DNA of 64,000 bases from Caprella mutica (Eukaryota; Arthropoda; Malacostraca; Amphipoda; Caprellidae), in NCBI GenBank assembly GCA_947561585.1, contig CANNZV010001831.1:62001-126000 (forward strand). Reading direction: 5' to 3'. The translations under genes and the position numbers were made by a program. Positions within the stretch are counted from its first letter, which is position 1. Every line of letters starts with the position of its first letter. Below the pieces are notes generated by a model that was not told where the DNA came from, ran no database searches, and worked only from the letters and a program-made list of their open reading frames with translations. This document shows positions 1 through 11,877 of this stretch, piece after piece.

Positions 1-400
1 TACCAGTCGACTTATAATATATCCAATAATTTGCAAGTAAAATGTCAGTAAAATCTACTAGTCGACTAATAATATATCCAATAATTTGCAAGTAAAATGT
101 CAGTAAAATCTACCAGTCGACTAATAATATATCCAATAATATGCAAGTACAATGTCAGTAAAATCTACCAGTCGACTAATAATATATCCGATAATTTGCA
201 AGTAAAATGTCAGTAAAATCTACCAGTCGACTTATAATATATCCGATAATTTGCAAGTAAAATGTCAGTAAAATCTACCAGTCGACTAATAATATATCCA
301 ATAATTTGCAAGTAAAATTTCAGTAAAATCTACTAGTCGACTAATGATATATCCAATAATTTGGAAGTAAAATGTCAGTGAAATCTACCAGTCGACTCAA
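1..400. repeat. 55-bp tandem repeat, about 7 copies
   Basis: Units begin near positions 1, 56, 111, 166, 221, 276 and 331, and a partial unit starts at 386. Each carries the SalI-type site GTCGAC followed by a stretch rich in AATATATCC and TTGCAAGTAAAATGTCAG. Copies differ by only a few bases. The array already begins at base 1, so it probably continues to the left of the window. No coding potential is seen. Confidence 0.95.
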
Positions 401-669
401 CCGTAGGATTCAAATTATCGACGCATAAAAACCGAAGAATTAGAACTTCTGAATGAAATCAAACGAATGGATGATTTCGAGTTGATGAGCCATAATGAAT
501 AGGAATTGTGCCCAATGGTCTGAATGAATCAATCACTCTTACCATTAGTTATATAAAGACTTTACTTTATAATGATTGAAATGCAGTGAGATATGGACAG
601 GTGACTATAATTAAACATATGCTATTCATCTAAATATTATCTCAATATTTTGATTATGAAGGGCATGGT
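401..669. other. Unique AT-rich spacer
   Basis: No gene, RNA or clear repeat is recognised between the 55-bp array and the small hairpin at 670. Confidence 0.5.
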
Positions 670-732
670 CCAAAAGTAGGTTTACAGAATTTCTACTGAG
701 AGGTAATATAATAACTGTAAACATACTTTTGG
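670..732. repeat. Short inverted repeat (hairpin)
   Basis: CCAAAAGTAGGTTTACAG (670-687) pairs with CTGTAAACATACTTTTGG (715-732) with one mismatch around a 27-base loop. It could be a solo MITE or transposon end. No target duplication could be fixed. Confidence 0.7.
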
Positions 733-784
733 GCAACACTGTATATATTCTGTATATAAGTATATGATATTATTAGTAGCCGGT

Positions 785-1003
785 AAATTGCTCGAAAACA
801 ATTGCTCGAAGGACAATTGCTCGAAAGACAATTGCTCGAAACACAATTGTTCGAAAAAAATTGCTCGTAAAACAATTGCACGAAAGACAATTGCTCGAAA
901 ACAATTGCTCGAAAACAATTGCTCGAAAACAATTGCTTGAATTAACAATTGCTCGAAAGAAAATTGCTCGAATGAACAATTGCTTGAAAAATCAATCGCT
1001 CAG
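785..1003 (+). repeat. Degenerate minisatellite, CAATTGCTCGAAA motif
   Basis: About 14 copies of a 13-19 bp motif with core CAATTGCTCGAA, spaced irregularly. The same motif in reverse orientation forms a second array at 1606-1705. The short ORFs across it have repetitive translations (EQLF/SSNC-type) and are artefacts. Confidence 0.9.
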
Positions 1004-1018
1004 ATAATATAAAAATGA

Positions 1019-1118
1019 TATACAATTATTATTAATTGCTAATTACAAACAAGGACAGTTTATGCAGCTAATTGAAGAGATTCCAATTAATGATTGACTG
1101 ACTTTCGACAATTTATCG
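1019..1118 (+). repeat. Diverged direct repeat, copy 1
   Basis: This roughly 95-base stretch, starting ATACAATTATTATTAATTGC, aligns to 1485-1580 at an estimated 75% by eye, in the same orientation. Both copies lie between the two oppositely oriented CAATTGCTCGAA arrays, so the whole 785-1705 block may be one old mobile element. Confidence 0.55.
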
Positions 1119-1484
1119 AATGAACAATTGCCCGAATGGTTAATTACTCAAATAATCAATTTTCGAATAATTAATTGCTTAATGTAAAAGAAGAGTAAAA
1201 GTTAACAAGAAAAAGACTATCGAAAAAGAAAAATTAAAAACAGCAAGTGGCATGAATACTAGAAGACATGCTAAATATATAGGGATGTGCAGTTTCCGTA
1301 GCCCAAGTTGCTAAAACTAGCCATAAGAACATCACGTCGGAGACCACTGGAACGATTGACTGATGAAAATTGTAGTACCCAAACATCCAGAAATAATTCC
1401 TGTTCTATTAAAATAAGAAAAACAGGTAGAGTAAAATTTAATAACAGTATTACAATGATTCAAAGTAAATAGAAAAAAATTGAA

Positions 1485-1580
1485 ATACAGTTATTATTAA
1501 TTACTAATTAGAAACCAGGACGGTCTATAGGAGGACCTAATCGAAGTGATTCAGCATCATGATTAACTGAATTTTATTAG
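1485..1580 (+). repeat. Diverged direct repeat, copy 2
   Basis: Partner of 1019-1118. It shares the ATTATTAATTRCTAATTA start, an AGGACRGT block and a following ATGATTAACTGA-like segment. Confidence 0.55.
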
Positions 1581-1605
1581 TTCGGACACTGTGAGCAATT
1601 TTGTC

Positions 1606-1705
1606 ATTCGAGAAATTGTGTTTCGAGCAATTGTGTTTCGAGCAATTGTTTTCGAGCAATTGTATTTCGAGCAATTGTTTTCGATCAAATATGTTACGAG
1701 CAATT
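1606..1705 (-). repeat. Reverse-oriented TTTCGAGCAATTG minisatellite
   Basis: About six copies of TTTCGAGCAATTG, the reverse complement of the motif at 785-1003. The two arrays could pair as a long imperfect stem around about 600 bases. Confidence 0.85.
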
Positions 1706-2380
1706 AACCTTTTTCATTTCACTTACTAAATTAATCTGATATTCATTTAGTTGTTTCCAATTCTTCAATGTAAATATAGCAACAGTACAAAGACATTAAT
1801 ACCAGTAACTATCACTCTACTGAGGAAGAAGAAGAAGGTCCATGGATGGAATATCAGAACTCCCTATAAGTTACTTCATCAGTTCAACTTCCTAACAACT
1901 TGGAAGACCAAAGCTCTACTTTGCCAAACTTAGACTACACATTTTGGCCAATTTGAGGAAGATTCTTTGAAGAAAGGTGGGCTCAATCTCCGTAGATTTC
2001 TAGCAAAAATAATTACGGGAAATGAACTTCATTAGCTTTGATTGATAGTGTGGCTGTAGTGTTGGGTTGTCAGAGGTTGCACTACTGACTTTATTAATAA
2101 ATGAAGCAGAAAATGAGTTTATAAACGAACTAATATATTTAATTACCTTGATTATTAGTCAGTTATTAGGAGTGACGACACACGTTACAAATTGGCTACT
2201 TTTTATATTGCAATTGACAAACTATCAAGTAAATTTTGGAAATTCAAGTTAACAAATATTTCTGTTAAACTGCTTACTCATATCTTTTTTCGGTTAAAAT
2301 GATCTCCTTGAACTATGAGTATGAAATATAATTTTGTCCAGCAAAAATGTATAATCCACTGTCATTGAATAGAACTACTA
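1706..2380. other. Intergenic, nothing recognised
   Basis: AT-rich. ORFs of 60-61 codons at 1751-1933 and 2067-2252 have no recognisable domain, codon bias or splice context and are treated as chance. Confidence 0.5.
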
Positions 2381-2562
2381 TACATAATATTGGCACCATA
2401 GATATGTAATACTATAATATTGGTACCTTAGATATGTAATACTATAATATTGGTACCTTAGATATGTAATACTATAATATTGGCACTATAAATATGTAAT
2501 ACTATAATATTGGAACCGTAGATACATAATACCATGATATTGGTACCATAAATACGCAATAC
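2381..2562 (+). repeat. 30-bp tandem repeat, block 1
   Basis: Six units with consensus containing ATAATATTGGTACCATAGAT followed by a TAATACT stretch. The same unit resumes at 2820-2904 and again at 3193-3350. This suggests one original array later split by two insertions. Confidence 0.9.
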
Positions 2563-2817
2563 AGGTAGACTCCGCTTTAAGTAGACCCCGCTTTTATAAC
2601 AGGACTACTTATAGCGGAGTTGACCCCAAGCTTAATGACATCAGTTGTACCAGAAAATTACTTTTAAACAATACTATTTACATTGATGGAACTACACAAA
2701 ATATGGTACATAGTATTAGAGTACCATGCAAATGTTCTTTGATTCTTTTTTAATTGAAAAAGAAAAAAAATGAGTAATAATGCTAAACATAAAGCGGGGT
2801 CTCCCCCACTTTATGAA
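2563..2817. mobile_element. MITE-like insertion in the 30-bp array
   Basis: The array is interrupted by about 255 bp. Near its left end, ACTCCGCTTTAAGTAGACC pairs with GGACTACTTATAGCGGAGT. AGACCCCGCTTTTAT pairs with ATAAAGCGGGGTCT near the right end. The nested inverted repeats and the clean resumption of the host array on both sides fit a small non-autonomous DNA transposon. The superfamily is unknown. Confidence 0.6.
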
Positions 2818-2819
2818 AA

Positions 2820-2904
2820 ATTTGGTACCATAGATATGTAATACCATAATATTAGTACCATAGATACGCAATGCTATAATATTGGTACCATAGATACATA
2901 ATAC
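2820..2904 (+). repeat. 30-bp tandem repeat, block 2
   Basis: About three units continuing the array of block 1, with the same TTGGTACCATAGATA core. Confidence 0.85.
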
Positions 2905-3192
2905 CCATAGAGTAATGATATTATCTACTAGAGAGAGCTAGTTGTGCAGCGACTGCAGTACGCTTAAAACCTTATTTTGTTTCAGTCATAGAGTTATGAT
3001 AAACAACACTAGAGAGAGGAAGTGTTGCAGCGATTGCAGGACGCTAAGGAAGACGGTGTAAAACCTTATTTTGTTTCAGTTATATCATTTCTCCATTGAA
3101 CTGACGCCAGATTGTCAGTCACGTGAAGACAAAATAAGGATTTGAGCGTCCCGCAAGACGCGATATTATTTTCGCCACTGACTCACCACTTG
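2905..3192. mobile_element. Second insertion in the 30-bp array
   Basis: This segment of about 288 bp has two direct copies of a CTAGAGAGAG...TGCAGCGAYTGCAG block (near 2929 and 3010). Each is followed by ACCTTATTTTGTTTCAGT. A reverse-oriented match, GAAGACAAAATAAGGATT, lies near 3126. The structure suggests a small foldback element. Confidence 0.5.
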
Positions 3193-3350
3193 ATAATACC
3201 ATAATATTGGAACTATAAATACATATAATACTTCAATATTGGTACCAAAGATACGCAATACTGTAATATTTGTACCATAGATACATAATACTATAAATTT
3301 GGTACCATAGATACCCAATACTATAATATTGGCAACATTTAGATACATAA
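3193..3350 (+). repeat. 30-bp tandem repeat, block 3
   Basis: Five more diverged units of the same 30-bp satellite. A minus-strand ORF across this block (VLCIYGTNI-type repeats) is an array artefact. Confidence 0.85.
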
Positions 3351-3642
3351 ATAATTCACTTGTTCAACCGCATCTCTCATATCATACATGTGTGCAATAA
3401 ATTTCTGGAACCATTACTAAATAAATTTATATTAGTGAACATTCAGTAATGTTCGAAAATTCTGAAATTGACTTTAGGTGTATAATTTCTCATTCACAGT
3501 CATGAAACTCTAATCATACAATTGGGAGGTAGGAAATAAAAGCGAAAAAGATTAGTTAATTTTGTGTTTTGTGTGCCTAACTAGTTTTGACATCAGATAG
3601 CTCTCTCCTGCCTCGCTTGCCTTTACTTCTCTTTTTGCGCTA

Positions 3643-3798
3643 ATGGGAGTTAGGGGAAAATTCGGATTTTGTTGCAGTCAGGATTCGTTCTGGCAGTTGG
3701 AAGAGATTTTAAATAATGACGTGTTTGTAAAAGGTTCAGTTGAGTTACATCCAGTGCCTGATTTGGCAACTACAACGACAGATACAACGAGTAGCTGA
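3643..3798 (+). CDS. Possible small ORF or terminal exon, unidentified
   Basis: An ATG at 3643 opens 51 codons to a TGA at 3796. The translation has non-repetitive, protein-like composition (for example DSFWQLEEILNNDVFVKG) and ends in a Thr/Ser-rich tail. A good 3' splice acceptor (TTTTGTTGCAG, ending at 3677) lies inside the ORF and is preceded by pyrimidine-rich sequence. The real feature may therefore be a last exon beginning at 3678, with the rest of the gene outside or lost. No homologue is recognised and no partner exon was found upstream. It could be chance. Confidence 0.2.
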   Translation: MGVRGKFGFCCSQDSFWQLEEILNNDVFVKGSVELHPVPDLATTTTDTTSS

Positions 3799-4788
3799 TT
3801 GAAGTTTAATTCAGTTAGTACAGTACTTGTTGGCTGTTGCTGATAATGGGTTTATGATTATAATTAAATGATACTATGCATATAACTAGCAAAATTAGTT
3901 TGTTTACTCTCAAATGTCAAAATTATGATTGTTAAATTATTAATATTATCCTGTATGTGACCCGTAGCAATAATAATCAAATTATAAGTTAGGACGGACG
4001 GTCGGACGCAGTTCTTATTATAAAATAGATATTTATATATAAAAAAATAATATGAATGTAAAAACATAGATAAATATAGTATTTACTGTTGAGTTGCCTC
4101 GATAATATTAAGCAATATTATCAAGCAATATTAATATTGCTGTAGAGTTTCCTAAATTTCGCTAAATATTGCAAATAAGAAAATAAATTTTTTTGTCGTT
4201 CTTCAACATTTGACCAAATTTCAGTCGTATCACATTTTTTTGTGAATTTTCTAAAACAATTTTTGCACATGTCACAGAAAAGCACATTTATTTACCTAGA
4301 AATATTGTAGCTGTCACGCTGTTATCTTTTTAACATGAAGGCCCCAAATTATAAAAGCTTCCTCGTAAACAGAATAATTAATCATAGTGAAAAATTCTCT
4401 GACAAAATCTGAACATTTCTAATTGGGGAAAATTGTGGGAAAATTAGCAAACAACATGTCGGTTCAAAAAACACGCCGCCCTGGCCGCTCTAAAAAACTA
4501 AAACTGAAAAAGGACCGAAAAATCTGATACCAAATAAAAATGACTGATAGTATAGTATTACCTGTTTTCTTAAATAAATATTATTCGTATGTAAAAGATA
4601 TATGGTTTTAATTGTAACATTTTATCCAAGAAGAAGATATATCGTACGTCCATAAACGTTTTATATATAAATAAAAGTATCAACAATGATTATGACACGA
4701 GTCTTATATAACCAAATTTTGTTTAGATATAATAATATGATGTTTTTAACATTCAATTATGTTTTCTTAATTACGTATTTGAAAATAT
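3799..4788. other. Intergenic, nothing recognised
   Basis: AT-rich sequence with no convincing exon, RNA or repeat. A 67-codon minus-strand ORF at 3864-4067 looks random. Confidence 0.45.
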
Positions 4789-5352
4789 TCCAATATATAA
4801 AAACGTGTTCCAATATATACAAACGTGTTCCAATATATACAAACGTGTTCCAATGTATACAAACGTGTTCCAATATATACAAACGTGTTCCAATATATAC
4901 AAATGTGTTCCAATATATACAAACGTGTTCCAATATATACAAACGTGTTCCAATATATACAAACGTGTTCCAATATATACAAACGTGTTCCAATATATAC
5001 AAACGTGTTCCAATATATACAAACGTGTTCCAATATATACAAACGTGTTCCAATATATACAAACGTGTTCCAATATATACAAACGTGTTCCAATATATAC
5101 AAACGTGTTCCAATATATACAAACGTGTTCCAATATATACAAACGTGTTCCAATATATACAAACGTGTTCCAATATATACAAACGTGTTCCAATATATAC
5201 AAACGTGTTCCAATATATACAAACGTGTTCCAATATATACAAACGTGTTCCAATATATACAGACGTGTTCCAATATATACAAACGTGTTCCAATATATAC
5301 AAACGTGTTCCAATATATACAAACGTGTTCCAATATATACGAATGTGTCCCA
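4789..5352 (+). repeat. 20-bp tandem repeat, about 28 copies
   Basis: The unit CAATATATACAAACGTGTTC repeats almost without change. Only single substitutions are seen, for example near 4856, 4904 and 5262. Because 20 is not a multiple of three and the 60-base super-period has no stop codon, several frames on both strands stay open for 180-257 codons. These ORFs (NIYKRVPIYTNVFQYIQTCS and its mirror) are artefacts of the array. Confidence 0.97.
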
Positions 5353-6000
5353 ACACTTTGAAACACGTTAAGAAGCAGCAAAGCATCAAGTTCCACTTTG
5401 GAAGTTCATTTACGCCAACGTACATCTACTCAGCACATTCTTTTATGCACCGCACATAGCTGAGCTAATTTGCAAGCGCATTCCGAATTCCGACCAAGGA
5501 ATATTCCACCACACTTTAATTAAATATAAACATGCCTAGAAGGACTTAAAGTGTGCCTTAAATTTTGGATGGAGCTGCAACTTGTCGACTAATTTTGCTC
5601 TGATTAGTGTGAAGGCGTGTCCCATTGTGTGTCCTATTGTTGTCCTGTGTTGTGTCCCATTATGCAGATGACTTTAAAGTAGTGTGGAGACACCAAGACT
5701 CATTATGGCACACAAGGTAGTTCTTGCGACAAAGAGAATTTGACGGTAAAATATATCCTCAGTGATGATGTTTTGAAGTGACAAGCGCTGTCTGAATTAA
5801 TTAGCATTTATCTGCTAAAGAAATATTCTGTTATATACGAATAGAATTATTTTACTATCTTAACTTATAATGTATAAAATTATTCTTTTATTAATACAAT
5901 TAATATCATTTATAGATTAGATAATGAAGAATGTATAAACTAGCGAAATTAGACTTTAAAAAATTTGTAAAGATGTAAAAAGATTACCTACTATTTTTAA
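5353..6000. other. Intergenic, nothing recognised
   Basis: Slightly less AT-rich just after the array (5380-5520), but no open frame or splice pair supports an exon. Confidence 0.4.
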
Positions 6001-6232
6001 TATAGTACAGTACCTATTTTATATTACAGTACCTAATATACATATATTCCAGTACGTATTATACATTATAGTACTTACTATACATACATTCCAGTACGTA
6101 TTATACATTAGAGTACCTACTATACATATATTCCAGTAGCTATTTGAGTACCTTTTATATATTGCAGTCCCTATCATATTTTTCACTACCTATTATATAT
6201 CATAGTACCTATTATATATTACAGTATATATT
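6001..6232 (+). repeat. Degenerate AT-rich repeat with CAGTACCTATTATA motif
   Basis: Recurring TATTATAYATTAYAGTACCTA and CATATATTCCAGTACGTA pieces make a degenerate array with a period near 42 bp (about 21 bp for the half unit). Confidence 0.65.
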
Positions 6233-6601
6233 TATACAAAAAGTAATTGCCTCCTATGTTTATTAATTCATTTCTTTGAATGTGTTCAAAGTGACAGAAT
6301 GCGTTTGAACCCCAAGCGAATGACGTGAACTGCTAGCGACAGTTCTAATTTGGTATTTAATCCACTATTTGATGATTATATAAAGCAATGCAGGCGGCGT
6401 CAAGTGCATTATTTCTAAAGGAAAAATTAGAGACGGAAATAGGGCTTTCAGTGAGCTTTTGATATTTCGAAATCTTCAACGCCAAGAACTTTGGAGACTC
6501 AAATGCTAATTTCCTTCCTTAAGAAGCGGAGAAAATCCAACTATTTTCCACTGGAACTTGGAGGGAATTTTACCTCCACAAACAATAGGGCTTATCGTGC
6601 A

Positions 6602-6836
6602 GAAAGAAATGGAGGAATGGAGGGGTGTGGAGGTGAGGAATGGAGGAGTGTGGAGGGGAAAAGAGGGGAGTGGAGATGAGGAATGGAGGGGTGTGGAGGA
6701 GAGGAATGGAGGGGTGTGAAATGGAAGGGAGGGGGGGGGTGGAATGGAGGGGAGTGGAGGTGAGGAATGGAGGAGAGGAATGAAAGGATGTGGAGGAGAT
6801 GAATGGAGGGGTGTGGAGTGGAGGAATGGAGGATAT
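6602..6836 (+). repeat. Purine-rich GGAGGGGTGTGGA minisatellite
   Basis: About 235 bases of almost pure G/A with some T, built from GAATGGAGGGGTGTGGAGG-like units and a run of nine G near 6731-6739. It could form G-quadruplex or triplex structures. The two overlapping ORFs (MEGCGGEEWR-type) are repeat artefacts. Confidence 0.85.
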
Positions 6837-7369
6837 TGGATTCTTATCCCCCTTACAATGTATATCTATAATGTATTTAAAAAAGTAACAAAAAGCATAA
6901 AAATATATAGAAAAAAGCTAATTATCCTAATTGATAATTTTTTGACGAAATAATATACACAAAAAAATACCACACGATAATTTTTTAAATAATGATTGAA
7001 TTAATAAACACTGTTATCAAATGAAATGTCAGTAAGGATTTACATTTATTATTTGTATAATTTTGGTGCCTCGTCTTAACTTGCGTGTAATATGGTTATT
7101 GATTGAAATAATGGAGAGACTTTGAAGTTTTATTATATTATTTATCAAGTTTTAGATTCCAGCTAAGAAAATTACTTTTAAGTATATATTATAGGTGAAC
7201 GTAGCAGTACTTTGACACTTAGAAGTGAACCAATCTGACCTTTAAGAATTACTGGATGATGAACTAGTTCCCACCCACTTTCCGAGTACTGTGAGTCTAA
7301 TTGAGAGTCTGAATAGTGCTACTTTCGTTTGTATGAGGAGAACAATGTCTACTCTTACATAATCCTGTT
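6837..7369. other. Intergenic, nothing recognised
   Basis: AT-rich. The only notable item is the CCCACTTTCCGAGTACTGTG motif at 7273-7292, which recurs across the window (see findings). Confidence 0.45.
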
Positions 7370-8463
7370 TCAATTCCTCCACCTATCGTACATTTCTCTT
7401 CAACTCCTTCACGTCCACCTATCGTACATTTCTCTTCAACTCCTTCACATCCACCTATCGTACATTTCTCTTTAACTCCTTCAGGTCCACCTACCGTACA
7501 TTTCTCTTTAACTCCTTCACGTCCACCTATCGTACATTTCTCTTTAACTCCTTCACGTCCACCTATCGTACATTTCTCTTTAACTCCTTCACGTCCACCT
7601 ATCGTACATTTCTCTTTAACTCCTTCACGTCCACTTATCGTACATTTCTCTTTAACTCCTTCACGTCTACCTATCGTACATTTCTCTTTAACTCCTTCAC
7701 GTCCACCTATCGTACATTTCTCTTTAACTCCTTCACGTCCACCTATCGTACATTTCTCTTTAACTCCTTCACGTCCACCTATCGTACGTTTCTCTTTAAC
7801 TCCTTCACGTCCACCTATCGTACATTTCTCTTTAACTCCTTCACGTCCACTTATCGTACATTTCTCTTTAACTCCTTCACGTCCACCTATCGTACATTTC
7901 TCTTTAACTCCTTCACGTCCACTTATCGTACATTTCTCTTTAACTCCTTCACGTCCACCTATCGTACGTTTCTCTTTAACTCCTTCACGTCCACCTATCG
8001 TACGTTTCTCTTTAACTCCTTCACGTCCACCTATCGTACATTTCTCTTTAACTCCTTCACGTCCACATATCGTACATTTCTCTTTAACTCCTTCACGTCC
8101 ACCTATCGTACATTTCTCTTTAACTCCTTCACGTCTACCTATCGTACTTTTCTCTTTAACTCCTTCACGTCCACTTATCGTACATTTCTCTTTAACTCCT
8201 TCACGTCCACCTATCGTACATTTCTCTTTAACTCCTTCACGTCCACTTATCGTACATTTCTCTTTAACTCCTTCACGTCCACCTATCGTACGTTTCTCTT
8301 TAACTCCTTCACGTCCACCTATCGTACATTTCTCTTTAACTCCTTCACGTCCACCTATCGTACGTTTCTCTTTAACTCCTTCACGTCCACCTATCGTACA
8401 TTTCTCTTCAACTCCTTCACGTCCACTTATCGTACATTTCTCTTCAACTCCTTCACGTCCAAT
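7370..8463 (+). repeat. 36-bp tandem repeat, about 30 copies
   Basis: The unit contains TAACTCCTTCACGTCCACCT followed by ATCGTACATTTCTCTT. Copies are more than 90% alike by eye, with recurrent C/T variation at CACCTAT and A/G variation at GTACATTT. On the minus strand each unit has an in-frame stop, so no long ORF forms. The edge units (CTTCAACTCC variant at both ends) differ from the core, as expected if the array grew from the middle. Confidence 0.97.
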
Positions 8464-11400
8464 AACATCCCCCTGACGGACAAATCCGCATCTTCAATCC
8501 TATCACCGATGTTCAAGTCTCCACTCCAATTAACAATTGAATAAAATGAATGAATGGCACCAGTAATATGTTTGATGAAACCTACCCACGAGTCTCCGAT
8601 TAACACAGAAAAATAATATCCAATTATACCTAGCAAGGGAATATCCTGTTATTCTTTGATGAGGATTCGTTGTTTCCTTTTGTTTGCTGCTCAGAAGCTC
8701 AATGTAATGCAATTAAAAAACTTTATCATTCTTCCTCTGTAAAAGGAATAGACTGAAAATTCTTGTATCTATCATTTGTCAAAGGCAGTACCGTTATTGT
8801 ATTAACGTTCAGTAAGTCTTATGTAAGATGATTCCATTTAGTATTGTCAGTGCTTTTATTTTTAATTCATATTATATGGTATCTAAATTATCTATTATCT
8901 ACAATTAATTTTTCCTTTAGAAAAAATCAATTGAGTTTTTAAAGAAAATTGGAACAAAATCGAAATTTATTGTGCTGGCGAAATTTCATTACTAATATCA
9001 AATTGAATCTTTTCAAGACGACAAAACAAGGAGAAAATACACTTTCGATATAAAATACATATACGAATGAACATCTTACATATATATTGGGCATATATAC
9101 AATATACCATAGCAAGCATATGAGTGTTCACCTATTTTTTTCACAACATGAACATCCTATTTCTTAAATAGTTTCAGTTACACACTGCAGTTAAAATCTC
9201 ATCACAACTATGTACAATTTCCTCTTTCCGCCCAAATATAAAATGCAACAGTAATTGTCAGACGGCATTGTTGTTTCATAGAGAACTTTGGCAGCGTTTA
9301 ATATTCTAATTCAGGAGGTGCTAACCCAATTCTCTGTAGCGGCGCCTACCTCCGACTCGTGATGAACAATTTGCCAAAATGAAGTTCATGGATATGTGAA
9401 AATTGGCTCACTTTTCGTTTGTTAAAATGAGAAGAGGACAATTAGGAAGTAATTGAATTGCTACAAAAACATTACCACGCTCACAAAGCTGAATGCTTTT
9501 TCGGTGTTTGTGAATTCATCAAAATGAATTTTATTGGGCGGACTACCGAGTTAAATTTGGCGAAAAATTAATATTTAGTTCCCTATAGCATGGAGTTTGT
9601 ATGAAATATTAAACTGCAGAGGATACAGTGAAGGTGATTCTTTCGAACTGAAATACATATACTAAACAAGTTAAGCTAAGATGAAACAAGTAGAATTGTT
9701 CTTAAAATGCTCCAATTATGCCATAATTCTGTGCTGAATTGCTCCAGTAGTGCAGCTAATTCAGACCTGAGAGGTAATCTTGTCTCTGTTAATTTATGGA
9801 ATGCAATCCTGTTAATGAAATGCCAGGAATTTGTGAGATTGAACACCATGTCTGAATTTGGGAAATCGCTTCTGGTTTGAGGAGATTACTTTACCTGTCT
9901 ATTGCGGAGACTCTTAATTAATTAGACCAATGGTATCTTCGGAACAATTTACCTGTTGGCTTACCTCGCTGTACTCCTACACTTAATTAGGGTTCGGAAA
10001 GTGCGTATCACGATAGGTTAATCATTTACTTCATTAATCACCGCACATAAATAGGATTCAGAAAGTGGGTACCTCACTCAATGTTTTATCATTATAGCAC
10101 ACACAAATTATAATATTATGTATTTAACACATTAACTGCATCATGTGCCATATATGGTACACAGCTCACTTGTTCAACCTGCATCAGGTACCACTATAGA
10201 AACATGCGAACACTTTTTGGTAATTTTTTAGAATTGATTTTTCTTCAACATACTTTGAATACTTTATAAGACTAATCTTAGAAAAGTAAGGAATAAAAAT
10301 TGCAATATATAATTTGAAAAAATATACTACATATTATATGACTAGGTATATCAGAGAAATATGTTAAATAACATATTATGGTTTTGTTTATGCAAATTTA
10401 ACAAAGATGAAGGTACGACAAGTTATTCAGGTTATTGTTTTAAAAACATTTATTTATTTAACTACATATAACTTTCTTCTTCAATTTATAAGACTTATAA
10501 TATTAGTATTTAAAAGAAAGTATCTTTTTTCATAAATCTGTTTTCAAGTAAATTTTATGAATAACAATAAAAAACAACAATTGATCAAAATCATTCAAGT
10601 TTTTGATGATTCCCTGAGACAATATTTACTGACAATTTAACTAATTAATGTGACTTAAAAAAAGAACAGACAAAATAGATGCCCTTCAATTAATAATTTA
10701 ATTAATTCCACAGGCGATGAAGAGGTAAAATGTTGATATTTTTTAGGAAGGAAAGGACATATTGCCGTCCAAATTAAGGAAAGATTTCGCCATAAAAACT
10801 ATGCGTTCCATTAGAGATATTTATGTAAATTAATTCGGAAATTAATTTGAACATTTAAAAACTTGTAAAAGATGATTTTATGTCAAATATTTGTATCAAA
10901 TGTATTTAGATAAAAAATATTTGTTTTATTTATATTTGTAGAACAAATATTAATAAAACAAATATCTGTAAAAATAAATTTGTAATAAAATATTTGAATA
11001 TAAAATATTTACTTATAATGAATATTTGTAGAACAATTAACATGACAACTGCTGTCAGTATTATTCTCTTAAAGTCATATATTTGATCATATTTCCTACT
11101 TAAATCTTCAAGTAATTAATTATATGAAGTATTGTAGGTAATAAACTTAATGTAACTTAATCTTATAATTCACAATATTACATTACCAATTATGTTGATT
11201 ACTGCTCATTTGATAGCAATTATCAATTATTGCTTCAATGATAATTATTGCTTCAATTACGTTAAAAGCCAAATATTATATTTTTATATTTAAATATATA
11301 TTAATATAATATATATAAAATTATACAATAGTAGTTACATGAAAATTCTATACATATTTAACGAGTGATTTTAATTTAAAAATTGATAATGATTTCCTAA

Positions 11401-11877
11401 CAAAATAAATATATGGGTGCTAACTAAATTTTTTGTATTGCTTATGCTTTTTTAGGTAGACACTTTACTTGCGAATAATTGGGTCTAGAGTAAAATTAAT
11501 TAACGGAGTATAACGGGTCTAAATGGTAAATAGATTCTTTACTCTATATGTCCATTGATATTGAATACAACGAATCAACCCCCGATCTTCACCCCCCTTC
11601 AACTCTCCCCCGTCCCACCGATCCGTTAGCGGGAGTTTTATCCCCTATTGGTGATTCCGTCTCTCTATGGCCCATTGGCCCCATTTGAGAACATTATTTC
11701 CATCTCCAGGTCACCAGGTGCAAATATTTGCATGCTAATGTGAACCTCATCGACATTTTGGAGGGAAAATTATTAAAAACTATAATGCATAAATTATTTA
11801 TGGGTGTACTTATGGTTCTGATATTATAAAATAGTAAATTGAATATATGTTAAAAAAGAAAAGGTTCTTCTTCTACC
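8464..11877. other. Long gene-free AT-rich stretch
   Basis: I see no supportable gene. A 69-codon minus-strand ORF (8427-8636) runs into the 36-bp array and has no recognisable domain. A patch of higher GC at 9300-9370 has no open frame. Motifs related to TTCGGAAAGTGCGTA (10013) and TTCAGAAAGTGGGTA (10057) belong to the dispersed family noted in findings. 10880-11040 holds imperfect direct and inverted copies of AAATATTTGT. Confidence 0.5.

Noticed and set aside
1..400. Regular 55-bp units considered as a CRISPR array
   Set aside because: The whole unit is repeated with no unique spacers, so it is a plain satellite.
783..1003. CRISPR-like appearance of short repeats separated by short spacers
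   Set aside because: The units are irregular, spacers are only a few A/T bases and not unique, no cas genes are present, and the DNA is eukaryotic.
4686..5459. Long overlapping ORFs (up to 257 codons) on both strands
   Set aside because: They are generated by the 20-bp tandem repeat, which has no stop in its 60-base super-period. Several frames on both strands are open at once, and there is no gene-like flank.
8427..8712. Minus-strand ORFs at the right edge of the 36-bp array
   Set aside because: One runs into the array and both lack splice signals, domains or protein-like conservation evidence.
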